Shown here: positions 42,101-51,095 of the stretch, in pieces
Numbering within the stretch: position 1 is the first letter of the stretch
Layout of the letters: the number at the start of each line of letters is the position of its first letter
Assembly (NCBI GenBank): GCA_937967995.1
Contig: CALBTB010000003.1
Coordinates: 62,001 to 126,000 of the forward strand
Reading direction: 5' to 3'
Length of the DNA: 64,000 nucleotides
Origin: an uncultured Gammaproteobacteria bacterium
Lineage (GTDB): Bacteria; Pseudomonadota; Gammaproteobacteria; UBA6429; Thiohalophilaceae
Program-made: the position numbers and the translations under genes
Notes under the pieces: model-generated
Told to the model about the DNA's origin: nothing
What the model saw: the letters and a program-made list of their open reading frames with translations, nothing else
The model's database searches: none

Positions 42101-44524
42101 ACACCAATCCCTCTTGAGCTCACATTTCCTTGGGGTACACAACAGTTCTGGGGTACCGAGCGTGAGTATCTATGGTGTCGCTCGTTACATGCACCGAATG
42201 CAATCGGTTGTGGGTTTATGGCACTTGAAGAATGGTGTTTTGACGAGCTCGCACGTGCAAGACCCGTTGATGAACTGATCCAGCAAATCGTTGAGGGGAA
42301 CGAGTGCATCGCCATTCTTGGTACTGCAGCGATGCTTGCACTCCACACAGAGACGGTATCTGAAGTCACATTACCACTCGTTACCTCGCAGCGCCTTTTG
42401 GCGGCGGACTACAATCGATGGGCACAAGATTTATCGCCGTTTAACCTGATTGGTTTTACGTCAGAAACTGATAAGCCTCACATCGAAGCGATCCAAGTAG
42501 CAAATGCTCGGTCGGTTCGCAAGACAGAGCTTCGTTTGCTAGTACCATGTTTCGTTTTTGCAACGGGATCAATCCGTGACCGAGCCCGTGACGCGATTCT
42601 TAATTTCAAGAACGATCTGCCCTATCAGTACGAAGAGCAACGTAATAATCCTGATACACAGGAACACCTTACTGCCAAGGCCATTGAATATGCTGAACTG
42701 GCAGACACGAAAAATTATCAGGCGTATCGTACCAAAGAAGATTCGGATCAAATTGCAATTGTCCACTCCAGCCCTTCTGCTACCAAGCCTGAAAACATCG
42801 CCAGGACTGAAGAGGCAACAATGCATCTTAAACAATCGAATCTTTGGATGTGGGCATCCAAGTCCTTTGAAGAAAGGGCAATCCAAGATACATACACGAT
42901 TGAGGACGCCATCAAGTTAGCCAAAGAAGCAGACACCGCTGATTTATTTATGCATTCGAAAGATGAGACTGAAAGGTTGTCTATGCGTCAAGGTGCGGTC
43001 GCAGCAACCGCAGCCATTGTTCTTAAATTTCGTGAAGGGCGTACTCTAGAAGACCTTGAATGGGCTCGTGACGTATTAAGGCGCGCAATCTGTTTGCAGG
43101 AAGAGCACGATGTAATGTGGTCGCCCGGTTCGATCATCCCGTGGCATCCAGCGATCTTCGTCGCGCGAGGTCTTGCTGCAGACATCAGTGAAGGAACGGC
43201 CGCAAATAATACAGCTCGTGACCTTCTCACGCTGGTTACGCACCCACTTGAAATCGTTTCTGTAGCAGCAATCGATGAAGCTTGCAAACTTTGGTCATTA
43301 GATTCGAAATTGACCTGGGCTGTATTGAGTTTGGCATTCTCACTTTGTCACATAAAGCCGCGACTACACAATCAGTCTCGACAACCTAACGAGTCACTTC
43401 ACTCGTTGAGTGAACAGCAGACAGCATTCGACGCGGCGTTTGCGTACTATGAGAATGGAAGTGATTGGCCATCACTCCCACTACCTCCCCCTGCCTGGAT
43501 TAAAGTTGAATCTAGGGATGTTAATCATCAATATCAAAGCTATGAAGAATACGATATGGATGATGCAACTGACATTACGGAGGTATGGGTTGAACCTGAT
43601 GTCAGTTGGCATTCAAAGCAAGCTGCAGAAATCCTCCAGCGTATTCCCTTCGAAGTAGTGGTTAGCAGTAGTGCGAGGAATGCTCTTCTTGATTTTCTCT
43701 CAGGCACCCTCGAGTGGACCAACCAGAAGAATGCGCCGCCATGGGTCAAACCTGGCCGTCGAAATCGTTCATCCACCTACCTTTATGAATGGACTCATAG
43801 CCTAGGGTCTATACTCGGCAGGCTAGCTGGACTAGTTTCACTTAGTGAGTTTCAGGCTCGTTACCTTGATCCAATTTTGGGACTTGAAGGTGACAATTGT
43901 TGGGCACTTCTTTCTCCATTCGCGAGCACATACATTTGTGCCTATGTATATGATGCGCAAGATGTTCCTAATGACGCTATCACGACGCTTGACCTCTGTC
44001 TTGGGCGACTTCTTCAGGACTCCGCTTTCCAGCGTGATAGTTATAGAAGTGGAGAATTCTCACGCTTTGATCAACCGCGTCTAGTTCAGACTTTAATGTT
44101 TGTCTCAGTCGAACACGCAGAATTGGCTGCTCGCTACGTCAATGGTGACTGGTCCGACATCGGCCGAATCCTACCGTTGGTAGATCGGTTTATCCGCGCA
44201 GGTGGATGGGCTGCTTCAGTGATGGATCCATTCTTAACTCTTTGTGAGAGAGCTCGGGCCAACTACCCAGCCGAAGACTTCGCGGACCAAGTTCTTGCGA
44301 CTATCGGTGAAGGATCCAACAACCTGAAGGGGTGGCATGGAACGTTTATACCAGCACGTATTGCAGAACTGGTGCAGTACTTCACACATCGAGACACACC
44401 GATGGAACTATCTTTGGCTCAGAAGTTCTTGCGAATACTCGACATGCTTGTTGATATGGGTGATCGACGAAGTGCAGCACTTCAGCTTAGTGAGGCGTTT
44501 CGGGAGATTTGTTTGCCATCCTAG
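39149..44524 (+). CDS. nuclease-STAND ATPase, Avs-like antiviral protein
   Basis: The ATG at 39149 has AGGA six bases upstream (a GTG at 39146 adds one residue). A 1791-residue protein. An N-terminal DUF4297/Cap4-like PD-(D/E)xK nuclease domain (about 1-200) shows LDDVIVDF and the Q-x-K motif SLQVKRS near residue 75. A NACHT/STAND NTPase core follows with Walker A GLPGSGKS at 316-323 and Walker B LFIDAIDR at 381-388. The remaining 1300 residues are alpha-helical with repeat-like character, the usual sensor part. Avs proteins recognise a phage protein with the C-terminal repeats, oligomerise and cut DNA. Base composition is near that of the host genome, unlike the AT-rich transposon genes to its right. 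Single-gene defence is the best reading; the trigger is unknown. Confidence 0.8.
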   Translation: MAQSSELAGGEGFTYEGDVAAFYLSALLAEANAPGIDDRIVARVSVQQRDFGEPLDDVIVDFEDVDRNPARLSLQVKRSLTISKAKTNTDFRDIIRDSWATLIKDDFRLKIDRYGAAVGTIASGKERALNTLCDCARESLTTEHFDARFAEGGNAGNDIKIVKDDVVTLLKEAKGAHCTSEEVHRFLSHFVLIQFDFLREGATDPPEAVNRIRDCIAPDDAVKAPIVWSKVVQLARASAGKSGQYDRAQLVRIISSIARLRGATSLSQDLGKLNEIAKRSANLIPDDIDGTKLDRISFLEDLYAKLDTARLIQIRGLPGSGKSVLVRRAVERALETGPVLFLKAEQLEGSSWISYATLLGLSGANLEELLVEIGATGTPILFIDAIDRIEKERQPIILDVIRTIVESSLLDNWRVIVSLRDTGIEVLRNWLGDLLDVLKVETLGVGQFSDDEAEILAQAKPHLRPLLFGPKLVKEIVRRPFFAKVLNQSHVADPGISTFAPQSELDLIENWWLRGGYNETGQNAVERQRELLELASIRAHNLSQPIRLSQLTSAAHIDDLRSDGILQNAREGISVRFTHDIFFEWAFFHVLADRGSQWIEEIQACGEPPAVARVVELTSQWEYTQGKEWHNYLAQTEDANLRSQWQRAWLLGPLGTSRFEDDEDQFATAVFADDFRLFRKVLVWFQAEKTAPNSNILTGLIPRDQHQLIADLLAWPSDFTSWNRLIVFILQRISDIPQRLYPEIVAIFEVWQNALANRQNPTSYALLHQCATWLASIDAISSAKRPDENYEFWSVVPEYGAFRKSLSRLLLRSSVSEPTLAADYIKRVINTEDIREDAFHDIVAYSPALVKSLSHSIVELSLAYLREELPEEQVAREKMESQRAADWRKEILAKPEAERTRHEQMAISGGTFLHTIGDFSLFDWERLSINDDHQSFYPPSPLREPFHSLFGSSPDKALVLLRELCNHAMTAWQQLHHLSYDRGGTPIPLELTFPWGTQQFWGTEREYLWCRSLHAPNAIGCGFMALEEWCFDELARARPVDELIQQIVEGNECIAILGTAAMLALHTETVSEVTLPLVTSQRLLAADYNRWAQDLSPFNLIGFTSETDKPHIEAIQVANARSVRKTELRLLVPCFVFATGSIRDRARDAILNFKNDLPYQYEEQRNNPDTQEHLTAKAIEYAELADTKNYQAYRTKEDSDQIAIVHSSPSATKPENIARTEEATMHLKQSNLWMWASKSFEERAIQDTYTIEDAIKLAKEADTADLFMHSKDETERLSMRQGAVAATAAIVLKFREGRTLEDLEWARDVLRRAICLQEEHDVMWSPGSIIPWHPAIFVARGLAADISEGTAANNTARDLLTLVTHPLEIVSVAAIDEACKLWSLDSKLTWAVLSLAFSLCHIKPRLHNQSRQPNESLHSLSEQQTAFDAAFAYYENGSDWPSLPLPPPAWIKVESRDVNHQYQSYEEYDMDDATDITEVWVEPDVSWHSKQAAEILQRIPFEVVVSSSARNALLDFLSGTLEWTNQKNAPPWVKPGRRNRSSTYLYEWTHSLGSILGRLAGLVSLSEFQARYLDPILGLEGDNCWALLSPFASTYICAYVYDAQDVPNDAITTLDLCLGRLLQDSAFQRDSYRSGEFSRFDQPRLVQTLMFVSVEHAELAARYVNGDWSDIGRILPLVDRFIRAGGWAASVMDPFLTLCERARANYPAEDFADQVLATIGEGSNNLKGWHGTFIPARIAELVQYFTHRDTPMELSLAQKFLRILDMLVDMGDRRSAALQLSEAFREICLPS

Positions 44525-44700
44525 AGTGATGAATGCGATCAAATGCTATTAAGAATTATCATTACGCTTTACCCAGAGTAAAGCGCGATTTCCGCTTCTA
44601 GCCGGAAACAGATATTTGAATGCTCAAATTATGTTAGAACTGAGTGTACAGTTTACGTTGGCGCACACAATCTACATTTTTTTTCGAGGAAAAGAGGAAG

Positions 44701-44751
44701 TTTTAACTACCAGAAATACTCTTTTATTTCGAGTATTTATGGTAGTTAAAA
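44701..44751. repeat. 21-bp inverted repeat (20/21 match)
   Basis: TTTTAACTACCAGAAATACT(C) and its near complement flank a nine-base loop TTTTATTTC; one mismatch. It lies about 115 bases before the XRE start. It may terminate read-through from the STAND gene or be a binding site at the transposon end. Confidence 0.8.
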
Positions 44752-44807
44752 GTACATGAAATACTTTATTAGTGTTTGATTTTATTAGAATTAATTTTGT
44801 TAATTGA

Positions 44808-44835
44808 TTGACAGGATCACGTTAGTCCATATAAT
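44808..44835 (+). promoter_or_regulatory. sigma-70 promoter of the XRE gene with overlapping dyad
   Basis: TTGACA, 16-base spacer, TATAAT. The -10 element lies inside the dyad TCCAT-ATA-ATGGA (44827-44839), a likely operator for self-repression by the XRE protein. Confidence 0.75.
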
Positions 44836-44866
44836 GGATTAACTTCAATTGGTAGTGGAATTAACC

Positions 44867-45244
44867 ATGACACCATTTGGTCAGTACTGTCGTCAATTAA
44901 GACAAAATAGAAATATTTCTTTAAAGGAACTTGCAGAAGCACTCGCTGTTAGTCCTGCTTATTTATCTTCGTTAGAGCGTGGTAAACGCGGTAACCCATC
45001 TGAAATAATTATAGAAAAGATTTGCGAATATCTTTCTTTATCATTTGAAGAGGTTAAATTGCTACGGACATATGCAAGTATGTCAGTCACGCGCGTAAAA
45101 ATTTCAGAGTGTGCAGATCCTGATCTATATTGTCTAATCTACTTATTAGCAAACAAGCCTAAATCATTTACTACACTTGAACGCAATATAATTAGATTAA
45201 TGATAGATAAAGAATATACACAGGAGTGTTGTATGAAAACTTAA
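44867..45244 (+). CDS. XRE-family transcriptional regulator of the transposon
   Basis: The start at ATG 44867 gives 125 residues opening MTPFGQYCRQLRQNR; the longer frame adds six residues before the ribosome site. A helix-turn-helix of XRE type covers residues 5-65 (ISLKELAEALAVSPAYLSSLERGKRG). The C-terminal half is short and probably dimerises. XRE regulators beside Tn7-like transposition genes repress tns expression, and the dyad over the -10 box supports self-control. A 194-base leader then precedes tnsA. Confidence 0.88.
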   Translation: MTPFGQYCRQLRQNRNISLKELAEALAVSPAYLSSLERGKRGNPSEIIIEKICEYLSLSFEEVKLLRTYASMSVTRVKISECADPDLYCLIYLLANKPKSFTTLERNIIRLMIDKEYTQECCMKT

Positions 45245-45259
45245 TATTCATGTAAAGAA

Positions 45260-45387
45260 TAAGGGCAGGCCCTAAGACCCGCCCTCTTGATATAAGTATG
45301 GCGAGAGACCATACCTAATCGCCAAATTAAGTATCTCTCCCCATTCTTACCTTGTCAAGCTGGCTTGTTAGTCAGGGTCTGCCTTTA
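45260..45387 (+). repeat. imperfect inverted repeat in the tnsA leader
   Basis: TAAGGGCAGGCCCT (45260-45273) pairs with AGGGTCTGCCTTTA (45374-45387) at 12 of 14 positions, enclosing smaller stems (GTATGG...CCATAC). The leader between the XRE and tnsA genes could fold into a long structure that limits transposase expression. Confidence 0.4.
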
Positions 45388-45438
45388 CCTAAAAATTAAC
45401 TAAATCTAGTTTATTCAGAATAGCCTGGAGGGTTAGTC

Positions 45439-46128
45439 ATGGGTGTGAGGAGTCAGTCGTATGAGAGAAATCAAATACTTGAAATTGAATGGTCTAGTGG
45501 AAGAAAAAAGCGTGTAAGAGAAGTCGTACGTCGCTCAAATGCCAGGGTAACGGGAAAGTACCCATCTATAAAAGATGAAGAAGTGAAGCAATGGGAGTCT
45601 CCGTTAGAGCTAAATCAAATGTATAGGTTAGATGCTGATCCGGATGTAATTTCATATTTTGAACAGCCGGTGATTCTACGATATGTACTCGATGGATGTG
45701 TCCATAAACATATACCAGACCTGGTTGTAAAAAGGAGTACTGGATTAATATTTCAAGAGATTAAGACGGATGAAGATGCGATGAATAGTGATATTAAATT
45801 AAGGAGTAATTTTATGGCTAATCATCTTCCACTATTAGGTTACAGCTATGAAGTCATAGTAGAAAGTGAAATATTTGAAGAACCATATCTAACAAATATT
45901 AAATATCTACTTAGACATGGAAGGTTATATAGAAGCTTTCTTTTTGGTGGCGGGAAAATAGTAAAAAGTATTGAAGAAGCAGGATACGTGCTATGGAAAG
46001 ATATTTGTTCAGGTGAATTTGGAGATACTGGTAAAAATACTATATGTGGATTGATTCTTGATGGAAGGTTAACTTTTGATAAATATGAGCTGTTGTCGGA
46101 TGAAACGAAAATAATGGTTAACTCATAG
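45439..46128 (+). CDS. tnsA: TnsA-like transposon endonuclease
   Basis: A 229-residue TnsA-family nuclease. Catalytic residues of the restriction-like fold can be placed: Glu53 or Glu57 in WESPLELNQ, Asp94 in KHIPDLVV, and Glu107/Lys109 in FQEIK. TnsA cuts the 5' ends of the transposon while TnsB cuts the 3' ends, giving cut-and-paste movement. GGAGGG seven bases before ATG supports the start. It is followed by tnsB after 16 bases. A C-terminal segment of about 90 residues should contact TnsC. Confidence 0.88.
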   Translation: MGVRSQSYERNQILEIEWSSGRKKRVREVVRRSNARVTGKYPSIKDEEVKQWESPLELNQMYRLDADPDVISYFEQPVILRYVLDGCVHKHIPDLVVKRSTGLIFQEIKTDEDAMNSDIKLRSNFMANHLPLLGYSYEVIVESEIFEEPYLTNIKYLLRHGRLYRSFLFGGGKIVKSIEEAGYVLWKDICSGEFGDTGKNTICGLILDGRLTFDKYELLSDETKIMVNS

Positions 46129-46144
46129 TTGGTGGTGACGTTAT

Positions 46145-48154
46145 ATGGCTATTGCTTACTTACAGCGTGATCAAGAGATTTTTATAAATCGAGAGCGGTA
46201 TAAATTGCTAAGGCTAGTCAATAAATGTAAATGGCAGTTAGAGAATACAAATACAGGAGAAATATTACTAAAAGAGGTTAGTGAGTTTCATGAAGAGTTA
46301 GTTAATGGAAATCTGGAGTTTATTATAGAAAATAATAACAAAAGGTTTTCTAAACAGAAAAGTAGTTTGGCTATTGACTTATTACCTGAAAAAGAAAGAG
46401 AAATTGTAAAAAGCAAATATGTTTATGTTAAGGAATTAGAAAATAATGATATAAAAAGCTGCGATAAAAAAGGAATAGAGGAAGTAATAGATAAAGTCTG
46501 GCGAAAGATTGGTAAACCCAGTAAAAAACCTCATTGGCAAACTGTTTATAGGTGGTATGTAAGGTATGTCGAATATGGTAACGATATACGTGGGTTGATA
46601 AATTTTCATTTTAACAAGGGAAATAGGATCCGTAGATATTGTAAAAGCCTATTGGATATTGTTGATAAATCCATCGATGAAATTTATTTAACTAGGGAGC
46701 GTCGAAGCATTAAGGATACATTGGACCGTGCCATATATCTGGTAAAGCGCGAAAACCAATTCATGCCAGAAAATAGTCAATTGCCTTTGCCAACCAGAAG
46801 TATTGTTAAATCTAATATTGAAAAAATACCTGAATATGAAAGATGTGAAAAGCGTTATGGGTTGCAATATGCTAAGAAGAAATTTCGTACAGTATTAAAT
46901 AATGTACATGCAGATCGAGTGTTAGAAAGAGTAGAAATAGATCATACGCCATTAGATTTATTCGTGATTGATGAAATAACAGGGTTACCATTAGGACGAC
47001 CATGGTTGACAATCTGTATTGATGTTAGGTCCAGGTGTATTTTGGGCATATATATTGGTTTTGAACCACCAAGTTATTTAACTGTTGCTAAATGTTTGAA
47101 ACACGCTGTTTTACCCAAGATTTACATAGCAAAAGACTATCCAAATTTAAAAAACGAATGGTGTTGTTACGGTGTATTTGAAACACTAGTGGTAGATAAT
47201 GGACTTGAGTTTCATGGCCTCAGTTTAGAGTCAGCTGCGAATAGCCTTGGAATTAATGTCCTGTATACCCCAAGAAAGACGCCATGGTTCAAAGGCATTG
47301 TGGAGCGTCTCATTCAAACATTTAATAAATCGATATCGCACACTGTTCCTGGTACAACGTTCAGTAATATATTTGAGAAAAAAGATTATGATCCACTAAA
47401 AGATGCTGTTGTGACCTTAGCGACATTAAGAGAAGTTGTACACATCTGGATTATTGATATTTATCACCAAACTCCCCATCGCTCAATAGGTTGCCCACCA
47501 ATAAGTATATGGAAAGACGAAATCTCAGAAAATGAAGTACCTTTACCCGTTAGCACACATGATATAGACGCACTAATTGGTGCGGTAGCAACGCGTGTTT
47601 TAACACATAAGGGTATTGAGATTAATTCTCTATTTTATAACTCAAGCGAATTGAACGAAGTGCGTCTGAAACATGGAGACAAAATTGAAGTGTCTGTTCG
47701 TTATGATGCTTCTGATCTTGGTTCTATTTATGTAATAGAACCAGAGACAGGTTCTGCGATAAAGGTGCCCGCTATTAAACAAGAATATGCAAATGAATTA
47801 ACTCTATTTCAACATAAGAAATGTAAAAAGTATGTAGATAAATATTCACCTGATCGTAAAGATATAGAGGCTTTGGCGGAGGCCAAGAACGAAATTAGAA
47901 AATTGATACAAAATGATTTTCTAAAAATGAAGAAGAAGTCAAGAAGCAGAATTGCGCGTTTTTCGCAAAATTTAAAACTATTTAATGAAAATGAGACTGA
48001 ACAAAATAATATAGCTTATAACCCAGATATAAAATCATCTGTACAAGAGATAAGTAAAAATAAGGATATAGCGATTCCTTATAGTGAGAAATGTAATGGA
48101 AATAATATCAAGAAACTAAATTCAAAATTAATGAACAGGAAATGTCCACGGTAA
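46145..48154 (+). CDS. tnsB: TnsB-like DDE transposase
   Basis: A 669-residue integrase-fold transposase of the TnsB/MuA/TniA group. The DDE triad is readable: Asp in VEIDHTPLD near residue 266, Asp in VVDNGLEF near 351, and Glu in GIVERLIQ near 387 (a D-D-35-E arrangement). N-terminal helices (about 1-250) should bind the end repeats. The C-terminal lysine-rich tail after about 560 resembles the TnsC-contact region of TnsB. It cuts and joins the transposon 3' ends. Confidence 0.92.
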   Translation: MAIAYLQRDQEIFINRERYKLLRLVNKCKWQLENTNTGEILLKEVSEFHEELVNGNLEFIIENNNKRFSKQKSSLAIDLLPEKEREIVKSKYVYVKELENNDIKSCDKKGIEEVIDKVWRKIGKPSKKPHWQTVYRWYVRYVEYGNDIRGLINFHFNKGNRIRRYCKSLLDIVDKSIDEIYLTRERRSIKDTLDRAIYLVKRENQFMPENSQLPLPTRSIVKSNIEKIPEYERCEKRYGLQYAKKKFRTVLNNVHADRVLERVEIDHTPLDLFVIDEITGLPLGRPWLTICIDVRSRCILGIYIGFEPPSYLTVAKCLKHAVLPKIYIAKDYPNLKNEWCCYGVFETLVVDNGLEFHGLSLESAANSLGINVLYTPRKTPWFKGIVERLIQTFNKSISHTVPGTTFSNIFEKKDYDPLKDAVVTLATLREVVHIWIIDIYHQTPHRSIGCPPISIWKDEISENEVPLPVSTHDIDALIGAVATRVLTHKGIEINSLFYNSSELNEVRLKHGDKIEVSVRYDASDLGSIYVIEPETGSAIKVPAIKQEYANELTLFQHKKCKKYVDKYSPDRKDIEALAEAKNEIRKLIQNDFLKMKKKSRSRIARFSQNLKLFNENETEQNNIAYNPDIKSSVQEISKNKDIAIPYSEKCNGNNIKKLNSKLMNRKCPR

Positions 48155-48170
48155 TTGTCAGGAGTATATG

Positions 48171-49130
48171 ATGAATAATGATGACTATGTAAACCTTGTA
48201 AGCAAGATTTTGATTGAACATTCCAGATTTACAATGGCTATTCGTCAGATGGAGAGAAGTTACCTGACAGCCATACAAAATGGCGATCCATTCTGTGTGG
48301 CTGTAGTCGGTGAGTCTGGTACAGGTAAAACACGTACGTTAGAGTATTTTGAAAGCCTACACGGTGAAACTCAACATAAAGATTATACTGAGATACCAGT
48401 ATTACGAGTCTCAGTGAATGCGAAGCCGACAATAAAAGGGCTTGCAGAAGAAATATTAAGGGCGCTAGGTGATCCACTTGCCCACAAAGGTACTGAAAAT
48501 GAGAAAACAGAAAGAATCATTACATTAATGAGAGGTACTCGAACATATGTATTGTTATTAGATGAATTCCAGCATTTTTCTGATCAAGGAGGACGTCATA
48601 TACAGCACCATGTAGCAGATTGGTTAAAAGTGCTCGTTGATGAAATGCGCATTGGATTAGTTGTATCCGGTATTACCAGGACCTTGAACATTATTCAAAA
48701 GAATGAACAGTTGGCCCGAAGATTTTATGCTCCTATCATAATGAAGCCATTTGACTGGAATATTGATGAGGAGAGATATGAATTTATTGCATTCTTAAGC
48801 GAACTGAAACCATTAGTCAAACCCTTTGTTTTCCCAAACCTATCCTACGAAGAAGTGGCTTTTAGAATGCATAAGGCCTCAAATGGATATATAGGTCATT
48901 TAATGAAAATCATTCAGTCCTCGATAATGAATGCCATTTGTACGAATACAAAAACTATAACTATGAAAGATCTAAATGTCGCCTTTACTGAGTCGATTTG
49001 GGGAGAAATTGTAACATGTAACAATCCTTTTACTGGGAGCATAGAATCTATATTGGCCACTGAGGGGGTTACACATGTCGGAAAAATGTCGAAAGTATAC
49101 AAGCCGTCAAGCGTGAGTGAGATTCTTTAG
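48171..49130 (+). CDS. tnsC: TnsC-like AAA+ transposition regulator
   Basis: A 319-residue AAA+ ATPase. Two ATGs are possible (48168 and 48171); the second has the better spacing from GGAG. Walker A VGESGTGKT is near residue 45 and Walker B VLLLDEFQH near 128, with a later ARRF arginine-finger region. TnsC forms filaments or rings on DNA, joins the target selector TniQ to TnsAB and enforces target immunity. It lies between tnsB and tniQ with gaps of 16 and 30 bases. Confidence 0.9.
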   Translation: MNNDDYVNLVSKILIEHSRFTMAIRQMERSYLTAIQNGDPFCVAVVGESGTGKTRTLEYFESLHGETQHKDYTEIPVLRVSVNAKPTIKGLAEEILRALGDPLAHKGTENEKTERIITLMRGTRTYVLLLDEFQHFSDQGGRHIQHHVADWLKVLVDEMRIGLVVSGITRTLNIIQKNEQLARRFYAPIIMKPFDWNIDEERYEFIAFLSELKPLVKPFVFPNLSYEEVAFRMHKASNGYIGHLMKIIQSSIMNAICTNTKTITMKDLNVAFTESIWGEIVTCNNPFTGSIESILATEGVTHVGKMSKVYKPSSVSEIL

Positions 49131-49160
49131 TCCAGCGCGTAGTGAAAAGGTAATATTTGC

Positions 49161-51092
49161 ATGAAACTCTTAATAAGACCAACACCAAAGTCTGATGAAA
49201 GTATTCACGGGTATATACTAAGAGCAGCCGAGGCCAATGGCTATAAATCACCAGATTATATCTATAAGTTAGGTGGTGTTCAGGACAAGCATTACCGATC
49301 TGCTTGCTATTTCAGAATTCATAAAATTGCGCGACTATTTGGAGAGAATCAAAAAGCTGTTATAGATGCTGGCCGTATGTTGCCTGTAAGAAAAAAATCT
49401 AAAAATAGATACCCTTTGAAACTGAAGGTTGTGAATCAGTATGTTAATAAGATGTACACGGATGTAAAACATCAAGGATATTGTCCAGAGTGTATTCTTG
49501 AGAATGGGTATATAAAGTCTGCTTGGAGTCTCAAGTATTATATCGGCTGTCATAACCATAAGAGATATCTTGTTTATTCATGTCCCTATTGCGGTGGAAG
49601 AATTAATATTGTTCGAAGAGGGTTGTTGAGATGTTCATGTGGTGAATCTCTAGAGGATGTGAAAGGCAAGTCAATTGAAGATAAAGATATAATTTGGCTT
49701 CTTAAATATATTGATGGTCTTTTATACGCGGGGATATCAAATACAGACAATGATTTAAAATATGAAACTTCTTATTATTTTGGCGAAAGAGATATTAATG
49801 CCATATTCCATATGGCGGAAAAGTTAGGGGCAATTCATCAAAAACATAACGGTACCGACGATCCCAAAAATAGGTCCGCAGAATATAATCGTATTTATTT
49901 CTTCTCTGTGGCTGCAAAGATTCTTGCTAGATTTCCACTAGGGTATTATGAGTTTTTAAATGAGATAAGAGAGACCAGGCTTGGAAAAATAATGACTCTG
50001 AAAGAGAGGTATATAGAGTTATATAATTATTTGTTCAGGTCAAAAGGCGTAAAAAAACATCTTCGTTTCTTGCAGCATGAGTTTCTCGAGTATGAAAACA
50101 CGATACAACGCGATACGATAATAGATAAAAGAATAGCTGAGAAACATAATATAGATTTGACTATTATTGGATTAAATGCATTAGCAAAAGAGCTTAAAAT
50201 CGATGCAATGACCATTCAGAAACTCACTTCAAGCGATTCATTGCATTATTTGAATGAGTTATTTAAACATCACAATCGTTATGCATATGACAGTAGTGAG
50301 ATTCTACCTTTAAAAGCGAATAAAGAAGACAGTATTAGCGAAAGAGAGGCTGCAAGATATATTGGTATACCCGTTAGTGTTTTAAATATATTGCGTCGTC
50401 GCGGCATATATTGCCAAACCCAAATTGGCGATAAAATAAATTCGTATACGAAACGCGACACTGAAACATTAGAGAACAAAATAAAGTTGAACATTCGGAA
50501 AATGCCGCATATGGAGTTTAATGGCTTAATACATTATTATTTGAGTGACGTATTGAGAATGAAGTTAGGTGTGCCAGACAATAAGGCGGATTTTATTGAG
50601 AATATTATAGACAGAGAAATTATTCCTGTTGGCATAGTGAATAATGATGTCGCGCGTATAGTTATAGATAAAACCTGTGTAGAAAGATTTAAATTCAAAA
50701 GCAAGGTAAAGCAATTTGGAGTATCTTTCACTGATGTTGCATCATTAATTGCGTGCGATCCTACAATAGTGGCAAACATGGTAATTGAAGGGTATTTGGA
50801 TGTTGAAGAGTATGATAGAGGAAATTATGTCAACATACATTCGTTATTAAATTTTGCCAATAATTATGTATCTTGTGCCTGGATAGCAAATGAGACTGAA
50901 ACATCGACAAATAATATTTTAGCATTAAGTTTTATAAATGAACTGGAAATTACGGAATTCTCCAGGACACATAGTACTTCGCGTCAACCCTTTATTAATA
51001 AAGCTGATTTGGCAATCTTTGGTGAAGATGTAGTTAACGAATACAATGCTTGTTTTGAAGATTTAGCTAAATTAGGCGATTTGGTAGAATGA
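49161..51092 (+). CDS. TniQ/TnsD-like target-selection protein
   Basis: A 643-residue protein with an N-terminal TniQ domain (MKLLIRPTPKSDESIHGYILRAAEANGY). Zinc-binding clusters follow: CPECIL, GCHNHK, CPYCGG and CSCG. The long C-terminal part has helix-turn-helix-like segments (for example SISEREAARYIGIPVSVLNILRRRG and SFTDVASLIACDPTIVANMVIEGYL), as in large TnsD proteins that read a chromosomal attachment sequence. No Cas genes are nearby, so DNA-sequence-guided rather than RNA-guided targeting is expected. The target site is not identified. Confidence 0.85.
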   Translation: MKLLIRPTPKSDESIHGYILRAAEANGYKSPDYIYKLGGVQDKHYRSACYFRIHKIARLFGENQKAVIDAGRMLPVRKKSKNRYPLKLKVVNQYVNKMYTDVKHQGYCPECILENGYIKSAWSLKYYIGCHNHKRYLVYSCPYCGGRINIVRRGLLRCSCGESLEDVKGKSIEDKDIIWLLKYIDGLLYAGISNTDNDLKYETSYYFGERDINAIFHMAEKLGAIHQKHNGTDDPKNRSAEYNRIYFFSVAAKILARFPLGYYEFLNEIRETRLGKIMTLKERYIELYNYLFRSKGVKKHLRFLQHEFLEYENTIQRDTIIDKRIAEKHNIDLTIIGLNALAKELKIDAMTIQKLTSSDSLHYLNELFKHHNRYAYDSSEILPLKANKEDSISEREAARYIGIPVSVLNILRRRGIYCQTQIGDKINSYTKRDTETLENKIKLNIRKMPHMEFNGLIHYYLSDVLRMKLGVPDNKADFIENIIDREIIPVGIVNNDVARIVIDKTCVERFKFKSKVKQFGVSFTDVASLIACDPTIVANMVIEGYLDVEEYDRGNYVNIHSLLNFANNYVSCAWIANETETSTNNILALSFINELEITEFSRTHSTSRQPFINKADLAIFGEDVVNEYNACFEDLAKLGDLVE

Positions 51093-51095
51093 GTT

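Larger units (their letters stand above)
44525..44866. other. gap between the STAND gene and the transposon regulator
   Basis: 340 bases that shift from mixed to strongly AT-rich sequence. They hold the long hairpin at 44701, the promoter at 44808 and, most likely, one end of the Tn7-like element. TGTACAG at 44653-44659 resembles the tip of some Tn7-like elements, but no mate was found. Confidence 0.5.

Noticed and set aside
44653..44659. TGTACAG as a transposon tip
   Set aside because: It resembles the ends of some Tn7-like elements, but no inverted mate or target duplication was found downstream.
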